Shown piece by piece: positions 48,078-56,413 of a stretch of DNA of 64,000 bases. The translations under genes and the position numbers were made by a program. Where the stretch lies: contig CACGKI010000004.1 of assembly GCA_902573565.1 (NCBI GenBank), forward strand, positions 23,624 through 87,623, in the 5' to 3' direction. This DNA is from an uncultured Prochlorococcus sp. (GTDB lineage: Bacteria > Cyanobacteriota > Cyanobacteriia > PCC-6307 > Cyanobiaceae). Within the stretch, counting starts at the first letter, position 1. Every line of letters starts with the position of its first letter. A model generated the notes under the pieces. The model searched no databases. It was not told the origin of the DNA and saw only the letters and a list, made by a program, of their open reading frames with translations.

Positions 48078-48722
48078 ATGCCAAAAAACTCTTTTAAATT
48101 CTACTGGAAAAATACATTATTAGAATTGCTTTCCTCAAGAGCATTATTTATACACGCAACAAAAGAGTTATTAATATGCGATATTCATCTTGGTAAAGCT
48201 GAATATTTTCAACAAAATGGTATTCCTCTTCCTAATAATTCAGATGAAAATAATTTTTCTAGAATAAAAAAAATAGTTAAAGAATACAGCCCTGAAAAAT
48301 TAATAATTTTAGGAGATTTATTCCACAGTAAATATTCAATAGATAAAACTCTTCAAAAAAAAGTTGAAGATTTACCCAAAATTCTAAAAACAAATGTTGA
48401 ACTTGTTCTAGGTAATCATGATGTAGGTTGTAATATCAAAAATATAAAGATTTTCAATGTTAAGAGAAATAATAATATTACTTTTAGCCATGAGCCAGTA
48501 TATTTGGCAGATAATAAAACTTTGAATATTTGTGGACATTATCATCCAAAACTCTATTTAAAAAATAAAGGGGATAAATTATCTTTTCGCTGTTTTGCAA
48601 TGGATACCAAAAAAAATATTTTATTTTTACCAGCTTTTGGGGATTTAACAGGAGGTTATCCATGTAAAAAGTCATTTAAAAAATGGGTAATTATTTCTGA
48701 AGAGGAAATCATCGAAGCATAA
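48078..48722 (+). CDS. Ligase-associated metallophosphoesterase (PdeM-like nuclease)
   Basis: 214-residue calcineurin-like phosphoesterase. Metal ligand motifs in order: CDIHLGKAEYF, ILGDLFHSKYS, LVLGNHDVG, FSHEP and ICGHYHPKLYL. ATG follows the helicase stop with no gap. Studied homologues in this cluster are manganese-dependent nucleases. It closes the operon. Confidence 0.92.
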   Translation: MPKNSFKFYWKNTLLELLSSRALFIHATKELLICDIHLGKAEYFQQNGIPLPNNSDENNFSRIKKIVKEYSPEKLIILGDLFHSKYSIDKTLQKKVEDLPKILKTNVELVLGNHDVGCNIKNIKIFNVKRNNNITFSHEPVYLADNKTLNICGHYHPKLYLKNKGDKLSFRCFAMDTKKNILFLPAFGDLTGGYPCKKSFKKWVIISEEEIIEA

Positions 48723-48742
48723 TCCTCAAGTTAAAAAATATA

Positions 48743-48811
48743 CTAAGGTAAATCTAATTTTTCATGTGGATGTGTCGTTTGATACTCAACGCTTTCACTT
48801 AATATTCTCAT
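48743..48811 (-). CDS. Possible 22-aa ORF
   Basis: ATG-led ORF MRILSESVEYQTTHPHEKLD... on the strand opposite to the repair operon, ending within 25 bases of its last stop. The sequence is polar and not low complexity, unusual for random AT-rich DNA, but it is very short. Low confidence. Confidence 0.25.
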   Translation of the reverse strand: MRILSESVEYQTTHPHEKLDLP

Positions 48812-48923
48812 CAATTAAAGTCTAAATTTATAAAAAAAATAGTTTATAAAAATTGAATAAGCTAATGGCCCTTCCTTTAACATTCGATCCACGTTATAAA
48901 AAAAATAGACCAATTTCATAGAA

Positions 48924-49226
48924 ATGAATAAATTAATAGCATTGATTTTATTTCCATTTCTTATTATTCCGTTTGAAGCAAAAACAAATGAGAATTTTTC
49001 AGTGGAGATTAAGGCACTTACCCTAGTGATGGAAAAATATAAAAAAGATTCTCAATCTGATATTGACTTAGATACAAACAATAATAAGCCTAGTTATCTA
49101 GCTCTTAAACAAGACGAATGCAATGCTACCGTTAAAGTTACAGAAAAAGCAGGAATTGAGGTCGTTAAGATTGCATCATTTGATGTAAATGTCTGTTTGA
49201 AAGAAATTTATAAAGTAATCAATTAA
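48924..49226 (+). CDS. Secreted hypothetical protein, 100 aa
   Basis: Signal peptide (KLIALILFPFLIIPFEAKT), then a soluble domain with two cysteines (QDECNATVKV and VNVCLKEIY) likely to form a disulfide. Not recognised. A 200-base gap precedes it, holding only the possible 22-codon ORF and a possible 18-codon plus-strand ORF (48864-48920). Confidence 0.55.
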   Translation: MNKLIALILFPFLIIPFEAKTNENFSVEIKALTLVMEKYKKDSQSDIDLDTNNNKPSYLALKQDECNATVKVTEKAGIEVVKIASFDVNVCLKEIYKVIN

Positions 49227-49407
49227 ATTAGCAGGCTATAAAATTTAATAAACACAAACAAATTAAAGAGGTCTTTTACTTAAAGAAGGTCAGACCTCGA
49301 GACCTAACAGAAAACTTTGGAACGGGTTCTGCATATTTAATTAATAACTACGATGAAATCCCAAAGGTGTAATTAAAAGTACAAAACTAAAAAAATTATT
49401 AAAGTGA
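49227..49407. other. Intergenic region with inverted repeats and a start-less reading frame
   Basis: Contains GAGGTCT (49268-49274) / AGACCTC (49292-49298) with a 17-base loop, plus extra overlapping GGTC/GACC pairs that allow alternative stems. The plus frame 49262-49372 reads KEVFYLKKVRPRDLTENFG and continues through GTGSAYLINNYDEIPKV to TAA without ATG, GTG or TTG. It may be a gene remnant or a structured RNA. Confidence 0.35.
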
Positions 49408-49554
49408 TTATTTCTTCTTGGATAATGTTTGTGATTCTTCTCTACACATTAATGCTTCTATTTGAGCAAGAACTTTCTGAAGTTCATCCGTTTTTGTAAG
49501 AGATGCTTCCGCTACTTCTCTTAATTTTTCTAACTGTTCTTTAGTTTTATCCAT
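49408..49554 (-). CDS. Small helical protein, 48 aa
   Basis: ORF MDKTKEQLEKLREVAEASLT..., a clear amphipathic helix with heptad-like Leu/Val/Ile spacing (LQKVLAQIEALM), ending LSKKK. Likely a short coiled coil. ATG start; no family recognised. Confidence 0.5.
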   Translation of the reverse strand: MDKTKEQLEKLREVAEASLTKTDELQKVLAQIEALMCREESQTLSKKK

Positions 49555-49581
49555 GATAAATAAATTAGAAACTAACCACGT

Positions 49582-49719
49582 TTAAAATGGTTTTAATACA
49601 GATTTTTGACTCCCACACAGATTCATATTCTCTCTTTTTTTCATAAAGTCAAATGAATTTCCACTTATTAATGTTTTATGAGGACATCCAATTAATTCTT
49701 TATTTATTACTAAAACCAT
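49582..49719 (-). CDS. Possible small protein, 45 aa
   Basis: ORF MVLVINKELIGCPHKTLISG..., ATG to TAA, with two cysteines (IGCPHK, MNLCGSQ). Amino-acid variety is higher than for chance AT-rich frames, but nothing else supports it. Confidence 0.35.
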   Translation of the reverse strand: MVLVINKELIGCPHKTLISGNSFDFMKKRENMNLCGSQKSVLKPF

Positions 49720-49748
49720 AAGATTACCTGAAAAGAAATACTTTTGAA

Positions 49749-49844
49749 TTATGAAGTAAATACAGGCAATCCTATTGTTGCAGTTGTTATTAGAGCACCT
49801 GCAAAAATCAAGAAAGGTAGAAATGGATAGTTTTTCAAAGACAA
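49749..49844 (-). CDS. Possible tiny membrane protein, 31 aa
   Basis: TTG-led ORF MSLKNYPFLPFLIFAGALIT... with one TM helix and a Gly/Pro-containing end (TIGLPVFTS). The layout resembles small photosynthetic or NDH-associated subunits. A second TTG lies two codons in. No known family assigned. Confidence 0.42.
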   Translation of the reverse strand: MSLKNYPFLPFLIFAGALITTATIGLPVFTS

Positions 49845-49945
49845 ACTTGCTAATTAGAAATAACTATATAGGTATTTATACTGTTTGTCTACACCTTAAC
49901 TGTCTTAAAGGTAAAAATTTTTCTTTTAAAAGTACAAATTGAACA

Positions 49946-50755
49946 TCAACCAAATTTGCCTGATATGTATTCCTGAGTGGTTTTTTCTTTTGGAGAGTTA
50001 AAAATTTTCTTTGTCGAATTAAATTCCGCAAGATAACCGACTTTCCCTCCATCACCATCTTCATATTCAATAGCATTAAAAAATGCAGTCATATCACTAA
50101 CTCTTAATGCCTGTTGCATATTATGAGTAACGATAATTATTGTGTAATTCTTCTTAAGTTCGTGCATCGTTTCTTCTATTTTCAAAGTAGAGATTGGATC
50201 TAATGCTGAGCATGGCTCATCCATGAGAATTATTTCAGGTTCAATTGCGATAGTTCTTGCTATACATAGTCTTTGTTGTTGTCCACCAGATAAAGAGTAA
50301 CCACTATCATTTAATTTATCCTTACATTCGTCCCATAATGCAGCCTTTTTTAGTGAACTTTCGACTAATTCATCCATATCTCCCGTAAAGCCATTAATTC
50401 TTGCCCCAAATGCAATATTTTCATAGATAGATTTAGGAAAAGGATTAGGTTGCTGAAAAACCATCCCAATTCTTCTTCTCACTTCAACTGGGTCTACTCT
50501 TTTATCGTAAATATTAGTTCCATCAAAGAGGACCGTCCCCTTTAGTGAGCAATTAGGAATTAAATCATTCATCCTATTTAATGATCTAAGAACAGTTGAT
50601 TTACCACAGCCTGAAGGGCCAATAAGGGAGGTTATATTTCCTTTTTTAAAGTTACAAAAAACATTTCTTACTGCTTCAAAGGTTCCATAGCTAATAGATA
50701 CATTCTCAAGAGATAAAATGATATTCTTTGGTATTTTTTTATTAGTTTTAATCAT
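49946..50755 (-). CDS. pstB: Phosphate ABC transporter ATPase
   Basis: ATPase of the high-affinity phosphate importer. Walker [20 protein letters not shown], signature [16 protein letters not shown], Walker [13 protein letters not shown], switch His VTHNMQQA. 269 residues. It starts on the base after the pstA stop. The RSLNRMND form after Walker A is PstB-specific. Confidence 0.97.
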   Translation of the reverse strand: MIKTNKKIPKNIILSLENVSISYGTFEAVRNVFCNFKKGNITSLIGPSGCGKSTVLRSLNRMNDLIPNCSLKGTVLFDGTNIYDKRVDPVEVRRRIGMVFQQPNPFPKSIYENIAFGARINGFTGDMDELVESSLKKAALWDECKDKLNDSGYSLSGGQQQRLCIARTIAIEPEIILMDEPCSALDPISTLKIEETMHELKKNYTIIIVTHNMQQALRVSDMTAFFNAIEYEDGDGGKVGYLAEFNSTKKIFNSPKEKTTQEYISGKFG

Positions 50756-51649
50756 TTATACTCTCTTAGTTTTCTCAGTAAAAGCGGCCAAAATCCTTGA
50801 AAATATATTTACTGATAGTATCGATAAAACAAGAATAAAGGAAGCTGCCCAGGCTAATTTATTCTGTGCATCATAAGGTTCAAGGGCAAAGTTGTATATC
50901 AATACGGCCAATGAACCCATCTCATAAAACAAGTCTCCAAAGCCTGTTATGTAGTAATAAGAGAATAAAGCCGTAAATATCAAAGGTGCTGTTTCACCTG
51001 CAGCTCTTGCGATTCCAAGTACAACGCCAGTAGCAATAGACCTAAAGGCAGAGGGCAAAGTAACTTTTAATATGGTGGTATACATACTTGCTCCAACACC
51101 AAGAGACGCATATCTTAATTCGTTAGGAACCAACTTTAAACCTTCGTCAGTGGTCTTAATCACAGTAGGCAACATCAATATTGAAAGTGCCATACCTCCG
51201 GCCAAGCCACTGTACATACTTCCAAATAAGATCTTTGTTGAAACAATTAAGGCATAAATAAACACACCGGCAATAATTGAAGGGACTCCAGCTAAAACAT
51301 TTACCCCGAATCTGATAAATCTGGAAAAAGCACCGCCTTTAGAATATTCTGCAAGATATATTCCACCTCCAACGCCTACTGGTATGGCGATAATTGAAGC
51401 AATGGTAGTAATTATTAATGTCCCTATTAATGCAGGATTAATACCTCCTGCATCTAAATCATCTCCAGGAGGATTTGGTTCTAAAGTAAATAGTTCTGGT
51501 GTAATTTGAGATCCACCTTTGATAAGAATATAAGTTACCAGAAAGATCAAGGGAAGTATTGCAATCAATGCACAAATTACTGATAAAGAAGTAAAGAATT
51601 TATCTCCTATATTTCTGGATAATCTTTTCTGGTAATAAAGTGAATTCAT
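50756..51649 (-). CDS. pstA: Phosphate ABC transporter permease PstA
   Basis: 297-residue permease with six TM helices and the EAA loop around ELRYASLGVGASMYTTILKV. PstA-type features are IPVGVGGGIYLAEY and AAGETAPLIFTAL. Six bases follow the pstC stop; it abuts pstB. Confidence 0.96.
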   Translation of the reverse strand: MNSLYYQKRLSRNIGDKFFTSLSVICALIAILPLIFLVTYILIKGGSQITPELFTLEPNPPGDDLDAGGINPALIGTLIITTIASIIAIPVGVGGGIYLAEYSKGGAFSRFIRFGVNVLAGVPSIIAGVFIYALIVSTKILFGSMYSGLAGGMALSILMLPTVIKTTDEGLKLVPNELRYASLGVGASMYTTILKVTLPSAFRSIATGVVLGIARAAGETAPLIFTALFSYYYITGFGDLFYEMGSLAVLIYNFALEPYDAQNKLAWAASFILVLSILSVNIFSRILAAFTEKTKRV

Positions 51650-51655
51650 AATTAT

Positions 51656-52603
51656 CTAATATTTGAGACTAAATTTCTTAACTAGCCACTGCGCAAAGAT
51701 ATTTACTACCAAAGAAAGGATCATAAGTACAAAAGCCGCATAAAAAAGTGATGAAACCTGACTCCCATCAGCTTCACCAAACTGGTTTGCAAGCATGGAG
51801 GAAATGGTATATCCAGGAGATAATAGAGACCAACTAAATGCATTTGAATTCCCAATAATCATTGTGACAGCCATTGTTTCTCCCATTGCCCTGCCTAAAG
51901 CCAATAGAACCCCTGCCATAATTCCTGATAACGCTGCTGGCAAGATTACTGAAAATATTGTTTTCCATCTACTTGCTCCAATTCCATATGCTGCATTTCT
52001 TAGCTTTTTAGGAACCTGATTAAGTGAATCCCTTGCGATGGAGGTCACTATTGGCAAAAGCATTACTACTAAAATCAATATTGCTAACAAAGAATTCCTG
52101 CCTGTAGGTTCTGTACTAAATAAAGGTATCCAACCAAAGAAATTGTGTAAAAAGACAAAAAAGGCTCTAAAAAAAGGTTCCATTACAAATATTGCCCAAA
52201 GTCCCAATACAACTGATGGAATTGCTGCTAATAATTCAACAAAAGAACCTATTATTTCTCTAAAAACTTTCGGTACAAAGTCTTCGGTAATAAATATTGC
52301 AGTTCCAACGCCCAAAGGGATAGTTATTAATAGCGAAAGAAATGAGGTTACCAAAGTCCCATATATTGCAGTAAAAGCTCCGTATTCATCTTTTACTGGA
52401 TTCCATTCAGAGGTTACGAGAAACTTCAAGCCATACCTTGAAAAGGATTCAAATGACTGAAAAAAGACCACTAAAATAATTCCTAAAAGTATTATTGCTA
52501 CGAAACTAGACAAGACTAGAGCAGTATTCTTGAAGATAATATCAATATTTTTTTCGATACCGAATCTTTTACGATTCTTGAAAAGAGTTAATTTCTCTTC
52601 CAT
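51656..52603 (-). CDS. pstC: Phosphate ABC transporter permease PstC
   Basis: 315-residue permease, six TM helices, EAA loop at LRNAAYGIGASRWKTIFSV, and the PstC motif LGRAMGETMAVTM. First permease gene, separated from pstS by a 105-base intercistronic region with a hairpin. Confidence 0.96.
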   Translation of the reverse strand: MEEKLTLFKNRKRFGIEKNIDIIFKNTALVLSSFVAIILLGIILVVFFQSFESFSRYGLKFLVTSEWNPVKDEYGAFTAIYGTLVTSFLSLLITIPLGVGTAIFITEDFVPKVFREIIGSFVELLAAIPSVVLGLWAIFVMEPFFRAFFVFLHNFFGWIPLFSTEPTGRNSLLAILILVVMLLPIVTSIARDSLNQVPKKLRNAAYGIGASRWKTIFSVILPAALSGIMAGVLLALGRAMGETMAVTMIIGNSNAFSWSLLSPGYTISSMLANQFGEADGSQVSSLFYAAFVLMILSLVVNIFAQWLVKKFSLKY

Positions 52604-52646
52604 TAAAAAAAGAATATCTCTATAAATCTACTACTAAATGCTGTAA

Positions 52647-52683
52647 ATGACTTTAAGAGGGGTTAAAGGTATATGAAAGTCAT
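52647..52683 (-). promoter_or_regulatory. Hairpin in the pstS-pstC gap
   Basis: ATGACTTT (52647-52654) and AAAGTCAT (52676-52683) are exact inverted repeats; inside lies CTTTAA-GAGGGG-TTAAAG (52651-52668). On the RNA this can form a stem between pstS and pstCAB that could set their different expression; the CTTTAACC/CTTAAAGT-like pieces also loosely resemble Pho boxes, without an exact match. Confidence 0.4.
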
Positions 52684-52708
52684 GATAATTTGACATCTAT
52701 TTAAAAAT

Positions 52709-53680
52709 TTAACTACCTATTTTTTCAACGGCAGCTCTTGATTTCAAAAGGATATTCCCTTTTAAGGGGATAAATCCAAGGGATGAAGCCTTATCTTGAT
52801 ACTCATCACTTAACAATGTATTAAAGGCTTGTTTGATTGCTTTAGTATTTCTACCATTACCTTTTTCGTAAGCAAGTATCCATGTCAATGAAGCAATAGG
52901 GTACGCTCCTTTCGCCGTTGGATTAGGATTTTTACCAGCAAGATTTTCATCTAAAGTAATACCATTAAGAGCCTTAGCTCCTGCTTCTGCAGATGGTTTT
53001 AGAAACTCCCCTGAAAGATTTTGAAGTGCAGCAGCCTTAACATTACCTTTAATATATGACTGATTTACATAACCAATTGCGCCTGGAGTGTTTTGAATTA
53101 CACCTGCAACACCAGAATTACCTTTTGCTCCAACGCCTGCTGGCCACTTAACTGATTTACCAGTTCCTAAATTCCATGTTGGAGAAAATGCTTCCATAGA
53201 GTTTGTGAAAGCCTTAGTAGTTCCTGAACCATCAGAACGATGTGTCCAAGTTAACTTTCCTGATTTACAGCCTAATTCTTTCCAGTTTTTAACCATACCC
53301 ATTGCAACTCGTACTGCTTGCTCTTGAGTAAGTTTCAAATCGCAATCATAGTTATAACCAAAAGCAATAGTTCCTCCAACCATAGGAATCTGTACTAAAC
53401 CTCTTGATACCTTTTCTATATCCTTAGCCTTCATAGGATCATCAGAAGCACCAAAGTTTACGGTTTGGTCTATAAAAGCTTTTCTTCCAGAGCCCGAACC
53501 AACTGCTTGGTAATTAACCCTTGGTCCACCTGATTTCGCCAAGTCAAAAAACCACCTAGTATAAATTTTCGAGGGAAATGTAGCACCTGCTCCGCTCAAT
53601 CTTTTTGAAGCAATCGCATTTTGAGAGAGAACTAATGAGATAGCAGAAGAGAAAATAAGGATTTTTTTTAAAATGCCCAA
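52709..53680 (-). CDS. pstS: Phosphate-binding protein PstS
   Basis: Periplasmic phosphate receptor of the pst importer. Signal peptide (KKILIFSSAISLVLSQNAIA) then SGAGATFPSKIYTRW, VNYQAVGSGSGRKAF, FGASDDPM and RSDGSGTTKAFTN, the phosphate-contacting loops. 323 residues. The start is TTG (MGILKKIL); no ATG fits better. A TTGACT -35-like element lies about 50 bases upstream; I could not find a convincing Pho box there. Confidence 0.95.
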   Translation of the reverse strand: MGILKKILIFSSAISLVLSQNAIASKRLSGAGATFPSKIYTRWFFDLAKSGGPRVNYQAVGSGSGRKAFIDQTVNFGASDDPMKAKDIEKVSRGLVQIPMVGGTIAFGYNYDCDLKLTQEQAVRVAMGMVKNWKELGCKSGKLTWTHRSDGSGTTKAFTNSMEAFSPTWNLGTGKSVKWPAGVGAKGNSGVAGVIQNTPGAIGYVNQSYIKGNVKAAALQNLSGEFLKPSAEAGAKALNGITLDENLAGKNPNPTAKGAYPIASLTWILAYEKGNGRNTKAIKQAFNTLLSDEYQDKASSLGFIPLKGNILLKSRAAVEKIGS

Positions 53681-53782
53681 TTTGTAATGAGAAATAAATC
53701 TGTTAAATATAAATTACAGTCAAGAGGTAATTTAAAAATTAAAAGATAAGTAAATCAAATTATTTTGATATATAAAATTATT

Positions 53783-53881
53783 ATGGATATATCGGCATTA
53801 AGAGCTCAGCTAATAGAAGTAAAAACTTTGCAAGAAGTAGGCTTTTCATTTATTCCCAACCCTTTTCTGCATTTTGAATAA
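53783..53881 (+). CDS. Possible 32-aa ORF
   Basis: ATG-led ORF MDISALRAQLIEVKTLQEVG... on the plus strand in the gap between pstS and the cytochrome gene; its last 32 bases overlap the cytochrome 3' end in antisense. Composition of the first 20 residues is protein-like and helical. Low confidence. Confidence 0.25.
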   Translation: MDISALRAQLIEVKTLQEVGFSFIPNPFLHFE

Positions 53882-54203
53882 TCCATTGTGCAAGAACCTT
53901 ATCCTCTCCATCCTTCAATTTATTTTTATAACCCTTCATAAAACCAATACCTTCATTAGCTATTTCTGCTATTGAATTCACATCTGCTATTCCTTTCTTT
54001 TCAAGGTCCGAAAGTTTTAATGATTTATAGCCTTTGAGAACAACTGATCCACCTTTTACATGGCAGCCTGCACAAACATTTCTAAAAATTGTTTCTCCAT
54101 CTCTAATATCAGAAGCCATTAGATATCTATTTTGCAAAGAGGTTTGAAAAATAACTATTAAAGTTATTACAGGAATAACGAATAGGAATTTAAATATTTT
54201 CAT
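53850..54203 (-). CDS. petJ: Cytochrome c6-like protein
   Basis: 117-residue precursor: signal/TM segment (about 3-24), then a monohaem c-type domain with VCAGCHVKGG (CxxCH) and the axial Met in GIGFMKGYKNKL, ending AQWIIQNAEKGW. Mature length (~86) and the terminal Trp fit the photosynthetic electron carrier cytochrome c6 (c553). Other c6-like paralogues exist in picocyanobacteria, so assignment to petJ itself is likely but not certain. Confidence 0.75.
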   Translation of the reverse strand: MKIFKFLFVIPVITLIVIFQTSLQNRYLMASDIRDGETIFRNVCAGCHVKGGSVVLKGYKSLKLSDLEKKGIADVNSIAEIANEGIGFMKGYKNKLKDGEDKVLAQWIIQNAEKGWE

Positions 54204-54257
54204 TTAATTTATTCCACTCAAAATCAATTTAGCAATTAATTCTGACTGATGATATAT

Positions 54258-55313
54258 CTATTTTAATAGCTCAACTGCTACAACAAGATTACCCAACAAA
54301 CCGTTCAAAATATTTAGTTGTTCTTTACTACCAAATGCTATTAATACCTGACCTGGTTGAAGTATAAAATTACCGCCAGGATTAGTGAACAACTTTTCAT
54401 TTTCTTTAATTGCTAAAATTTTTGCACCGCTTTTTTTACCTATTCCAAGTTCAGAAAGTGATCTTTTCTCTGCTGTTTCAAAAAGACTAATATCATTACT
54501 TAATTCAAATTCTTCAATCTCACATTCACTTCCTGCCAACAAATCTAAAAAGTCAATAGCAATAGGTCTTAAAGCCATTGATGCCATGGCTCTTCCAGCT
54601 GCAATATAAGGGCTTACAACTATACTTGCTCCGGCTAATCTCAACTTACTTGCGGCCTCTTCAGTTCCTGCTCTTGCAATTACTCTGATAGAACTTCTTA
54701 TACCTTTAGCACTTAAAACAACATATAAATTAGCAGCATCATTAGGCAAGGTAACAACCAAACTTTTGCATTTTTCCAATCCTGCCAGTTTTAAAGTCTC
54801 ATCAAGAGTGGCGTCAGCACAAAGTACTTCTAGACCATTTTCTTCTGCAATCTTTTTTCTATCTTCATCACTCTCAACGACGATAATAGGAATATTTTGT
54901 GTTTTTATCTGGTTAGATATTTCCTGACCTACTCTTCCATATCCGCACAAAATTACATGATTTTCCATTTTTCTAAGAATTCTTTTAAAACGTAATTCGT
55001 TTACTCTTTGAAAATAGCCCGATTCGAATAATCTAACAGCTTTTTGAAAGGTAAATTGAATAAAGATTAATCCGCCAACGATTACTAAAACAGTTACGAT
55101 TCTACCTTCAGGACTTAATGGTTGAACTTCTCCAAAACCAATAGTGGTTATTGTGATTAGAACCATCCATAAGCAATCACTCCATTCCCATCCCTCTGTT
55201 ATTCGATAGCCAATTGCACCTAAAAAAAACAGAAAGAATAAAGAATAAATAAGACCAAACCAAGGTCTTAAGTAGTCTTTAATAAAATAGAACTGAAATA
55301 ATCTAAGCTTCAT
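54258..55313 (-). CDS. Potassium channel with TrkA N and C domains
   Basis: 351 residues. Two TM helices (about 18-38 and 75-95) flank a pore loop with filter TTIGFGE (residues about 55-61). A RCK/TrkA-N Rossmann domain follows (NHVILCGYGRVGQEI) with the acidic tip VVESDEDR, then a TrkA-C domain (about 265-351). This is the layout of MthK/Kch-type channels. The filter reads GFGE where GYGD is usual. Confidence 0.88.
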   Translation of the reverse strand: MKLRLFQFYFIKDYLRPWFGLIYSLFFLFFLGAIGYRITEGWEWSDCLWMVLITITTIGFGEVQPLSPEGRIVTVLVIVGGLIFIQFTFQKAVRLFESGYFQRVNELRFKRILRKMENHVILCGYGRVGQEISNQIKTQNIPIIVVESDEDRKKIAEENGLEVLCADATLDETLKLAGLEKCKSLVVTLPNDAANLYVVLSAKGIRSSIRVIARAGTEEAASKLRLAGASIVVSPYIAAGRAMASMALRPIAIDFLDLLAGSECEIEEFELSNDISLFETAEKRSLSELGIGKKSGAKILAIKENEKLFTNPGGNFILQPGQVLIAFGSKEQLNILNGLLGNLVVAVELLK

Positions 55314-55390
55314 ATCCCTTATTATCGTTAACTATTCAAAAATTTCAAAAAAATTTTCTATTATGTTCCTAAAACTATTTATTTGTTTAA

Positions 55391-55477
55391 GTGAAATACA
55401 TATTAAGCAGGATAATAATATTTATTTTCGTAGCTGTATGCATTAAACAAATGATTACCGTCTCAGGTCTTATTTAA
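55391..55477 (+). CDS. Possible tiny TM protein, 28 aa
   Basis: GTG-led ORF MKYILSRIIIFIFVAVCIKQ... with one TM helix. Hydrophobic short ORFs arise by chance in this base composition, so support is weak. Confidence 0.25.
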   Translation: MKYILSRIIIFIFVAVCIKQMITVSGLI

Positions 55478-55496
55478 TGCTTCATTAAAAATTAAT

Positions 55497-55628
55497 TTAA
55501 GGTTTTACTTGAACTGATTCAATAAGAAAATCAGAAGCTGCTTTTAACCAATCAGCAACTGTAAGACGAAGGTCAGGTTGAGAATATACAAGTGCGACAA
55601 TAATTCCAACTAAGATTATCTTTACCAT
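55497..55628 (-). CDS. Small membrane-associated protein, 43 aa
   Basis: ORF MVKIILVGIIVALVYSQPDL...: one N-terminal TM helix (about 3-16) and an amphipathic acidic helix (VADWLKAASDFLIESV). ATG start, TAA stop. Well-formed and protein-like; I recall similar small proteins in picocyanobacteria without known function. Confidence 0.58.
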   Translation of the reverse strand: MVKIILVGIIVALVYSQPDLRLTVADWLKAASDFLIESVQVKP

Positions 55629-55705
55629 GGCAATTCAAATATTCTTATGAATTAAAGCACAACTATTTAGTAAAAAGAACCTTAAATTAATAAAAAACAG
55701 ATTAA

Positions 55706-56059
55706 TTAAAATTTCTCTAATTGATTAAATAAGTATTCCACTCTTCTTAGATTAACGCCTAAATCTGATTGACCTAATCTTGCAGCAGATCTTATTTGAA
55801 TGATCCCTTTTGATCTATCTACATAACTTCTTACATCAAGCTTTAAAATTTCAAGGTCATCAGGAAATCTAAAAATCAAGCTCCTACAAACACCTCTCCA
55901 ATAATTTCTACCACTTTCAATAACTTCTGTACGTGGTAAACCTTCTGCCAGAGAAACAAGTTGAATAAACTTTTGATCAACATTTATTAGTTTCTTTTCT
56001 ATTAAGACACTATTTAATGGATTAGTTACTGGAGCAAGACCTTGAATGGAGGAAACCAT
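55706..56059 (-). CDS. Conserved hypothetical protein, 117 aa
   Basis: Soluble protein MVSSIQGLAPVTNPLNSVLI..., with a basic core (ESGRNYWRGVCRSLIFRFPDD) and a C-terminal helix (VNLRRVEYLFNQLEKF). The DVRSYVDRSKGIIQIRSAAR segment has a DUF1499-like feel (YVD...IRSASR, seen in a family of small cyanobacterial proteins), so a DUF1499 relation is my best guess. Function unknown. Confidence 0.65.
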   Translation of the reverse strand: MVSSIQGLAPVTNPLNSVLIEKKLINVDQKFIQLVSLAEGLPRTEVIESGRNYWRGVCRSLIFRFPDDLEILKLDVRSYVDRSKGIIQIRSAARLGQSDLGVNLRRVEYLFNQLEKF

Positions 56060-56179
56060 ATTTCTAAGAATGATAAAGATGTTCTAACCGATTTCACATA
56101 CAAAGTGAGAGGAAAAAAGCAAAGAATTTTCCATAAATTTGATCTCTTTATAAAAATTCCTTATTTTGTAATCAAAATT

Positions 56180-56317
56180 CTATAATTTGAGATTTTTAAT
56201 TATTTTTTTTGATAGAGATGGTTGCCTACCTTTTTTACTAGTAAGTTTCCTAACCCATAAAAAAACTCCTACGAACAAAAATATTTCAACAATAATTCCA
56301 ACCTTTATAAGACTCAT
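56180..56317 (-). CDS. Small single-TM protein, 45 aa
   Basis: ORF MSLIKVGIIVEIFLFVGVFL... with one TM helix (about 3-22) and a basic tail (WVRKLTSKKGRQPSLSKK). ATG start. Preferred over the overlapping Phe/Ile-rich plus-strand frame, which looks like its shadow. Confidence 0.5.
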   Translation of the reverse strand: MSLIKVGIIVEIFLFVGVFLWVRKLTSKKGRQPSLSKKIIKNLKL

Positions 56318-56413
56318 TTTTTATCCTTTTTTTTCTTGTTGGTACCCTCAATGTATGGCACAAGAATATTTAATAACCACTTTTTAAATGAATTTAACAG
56401 TTTAATAGTATAT

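Noticed and set aside
49876..50076. 66-codon minus-strand frame at the pstB 3' end
   Set aside because: Overlaps pstB codons in another frame, with no plausible function.
52038..52460. 140-codon plus-strand frame inside pstC
   Set aside because: Shadow of pstC; no independent motif and the minus-strand permease is unambiguous.
53681..53782. Pho box before pstS
   Set aside because: Looked for PyTTAAPyPy repeats at 11-base period; only loose AT-rich similarity, not enough to call.
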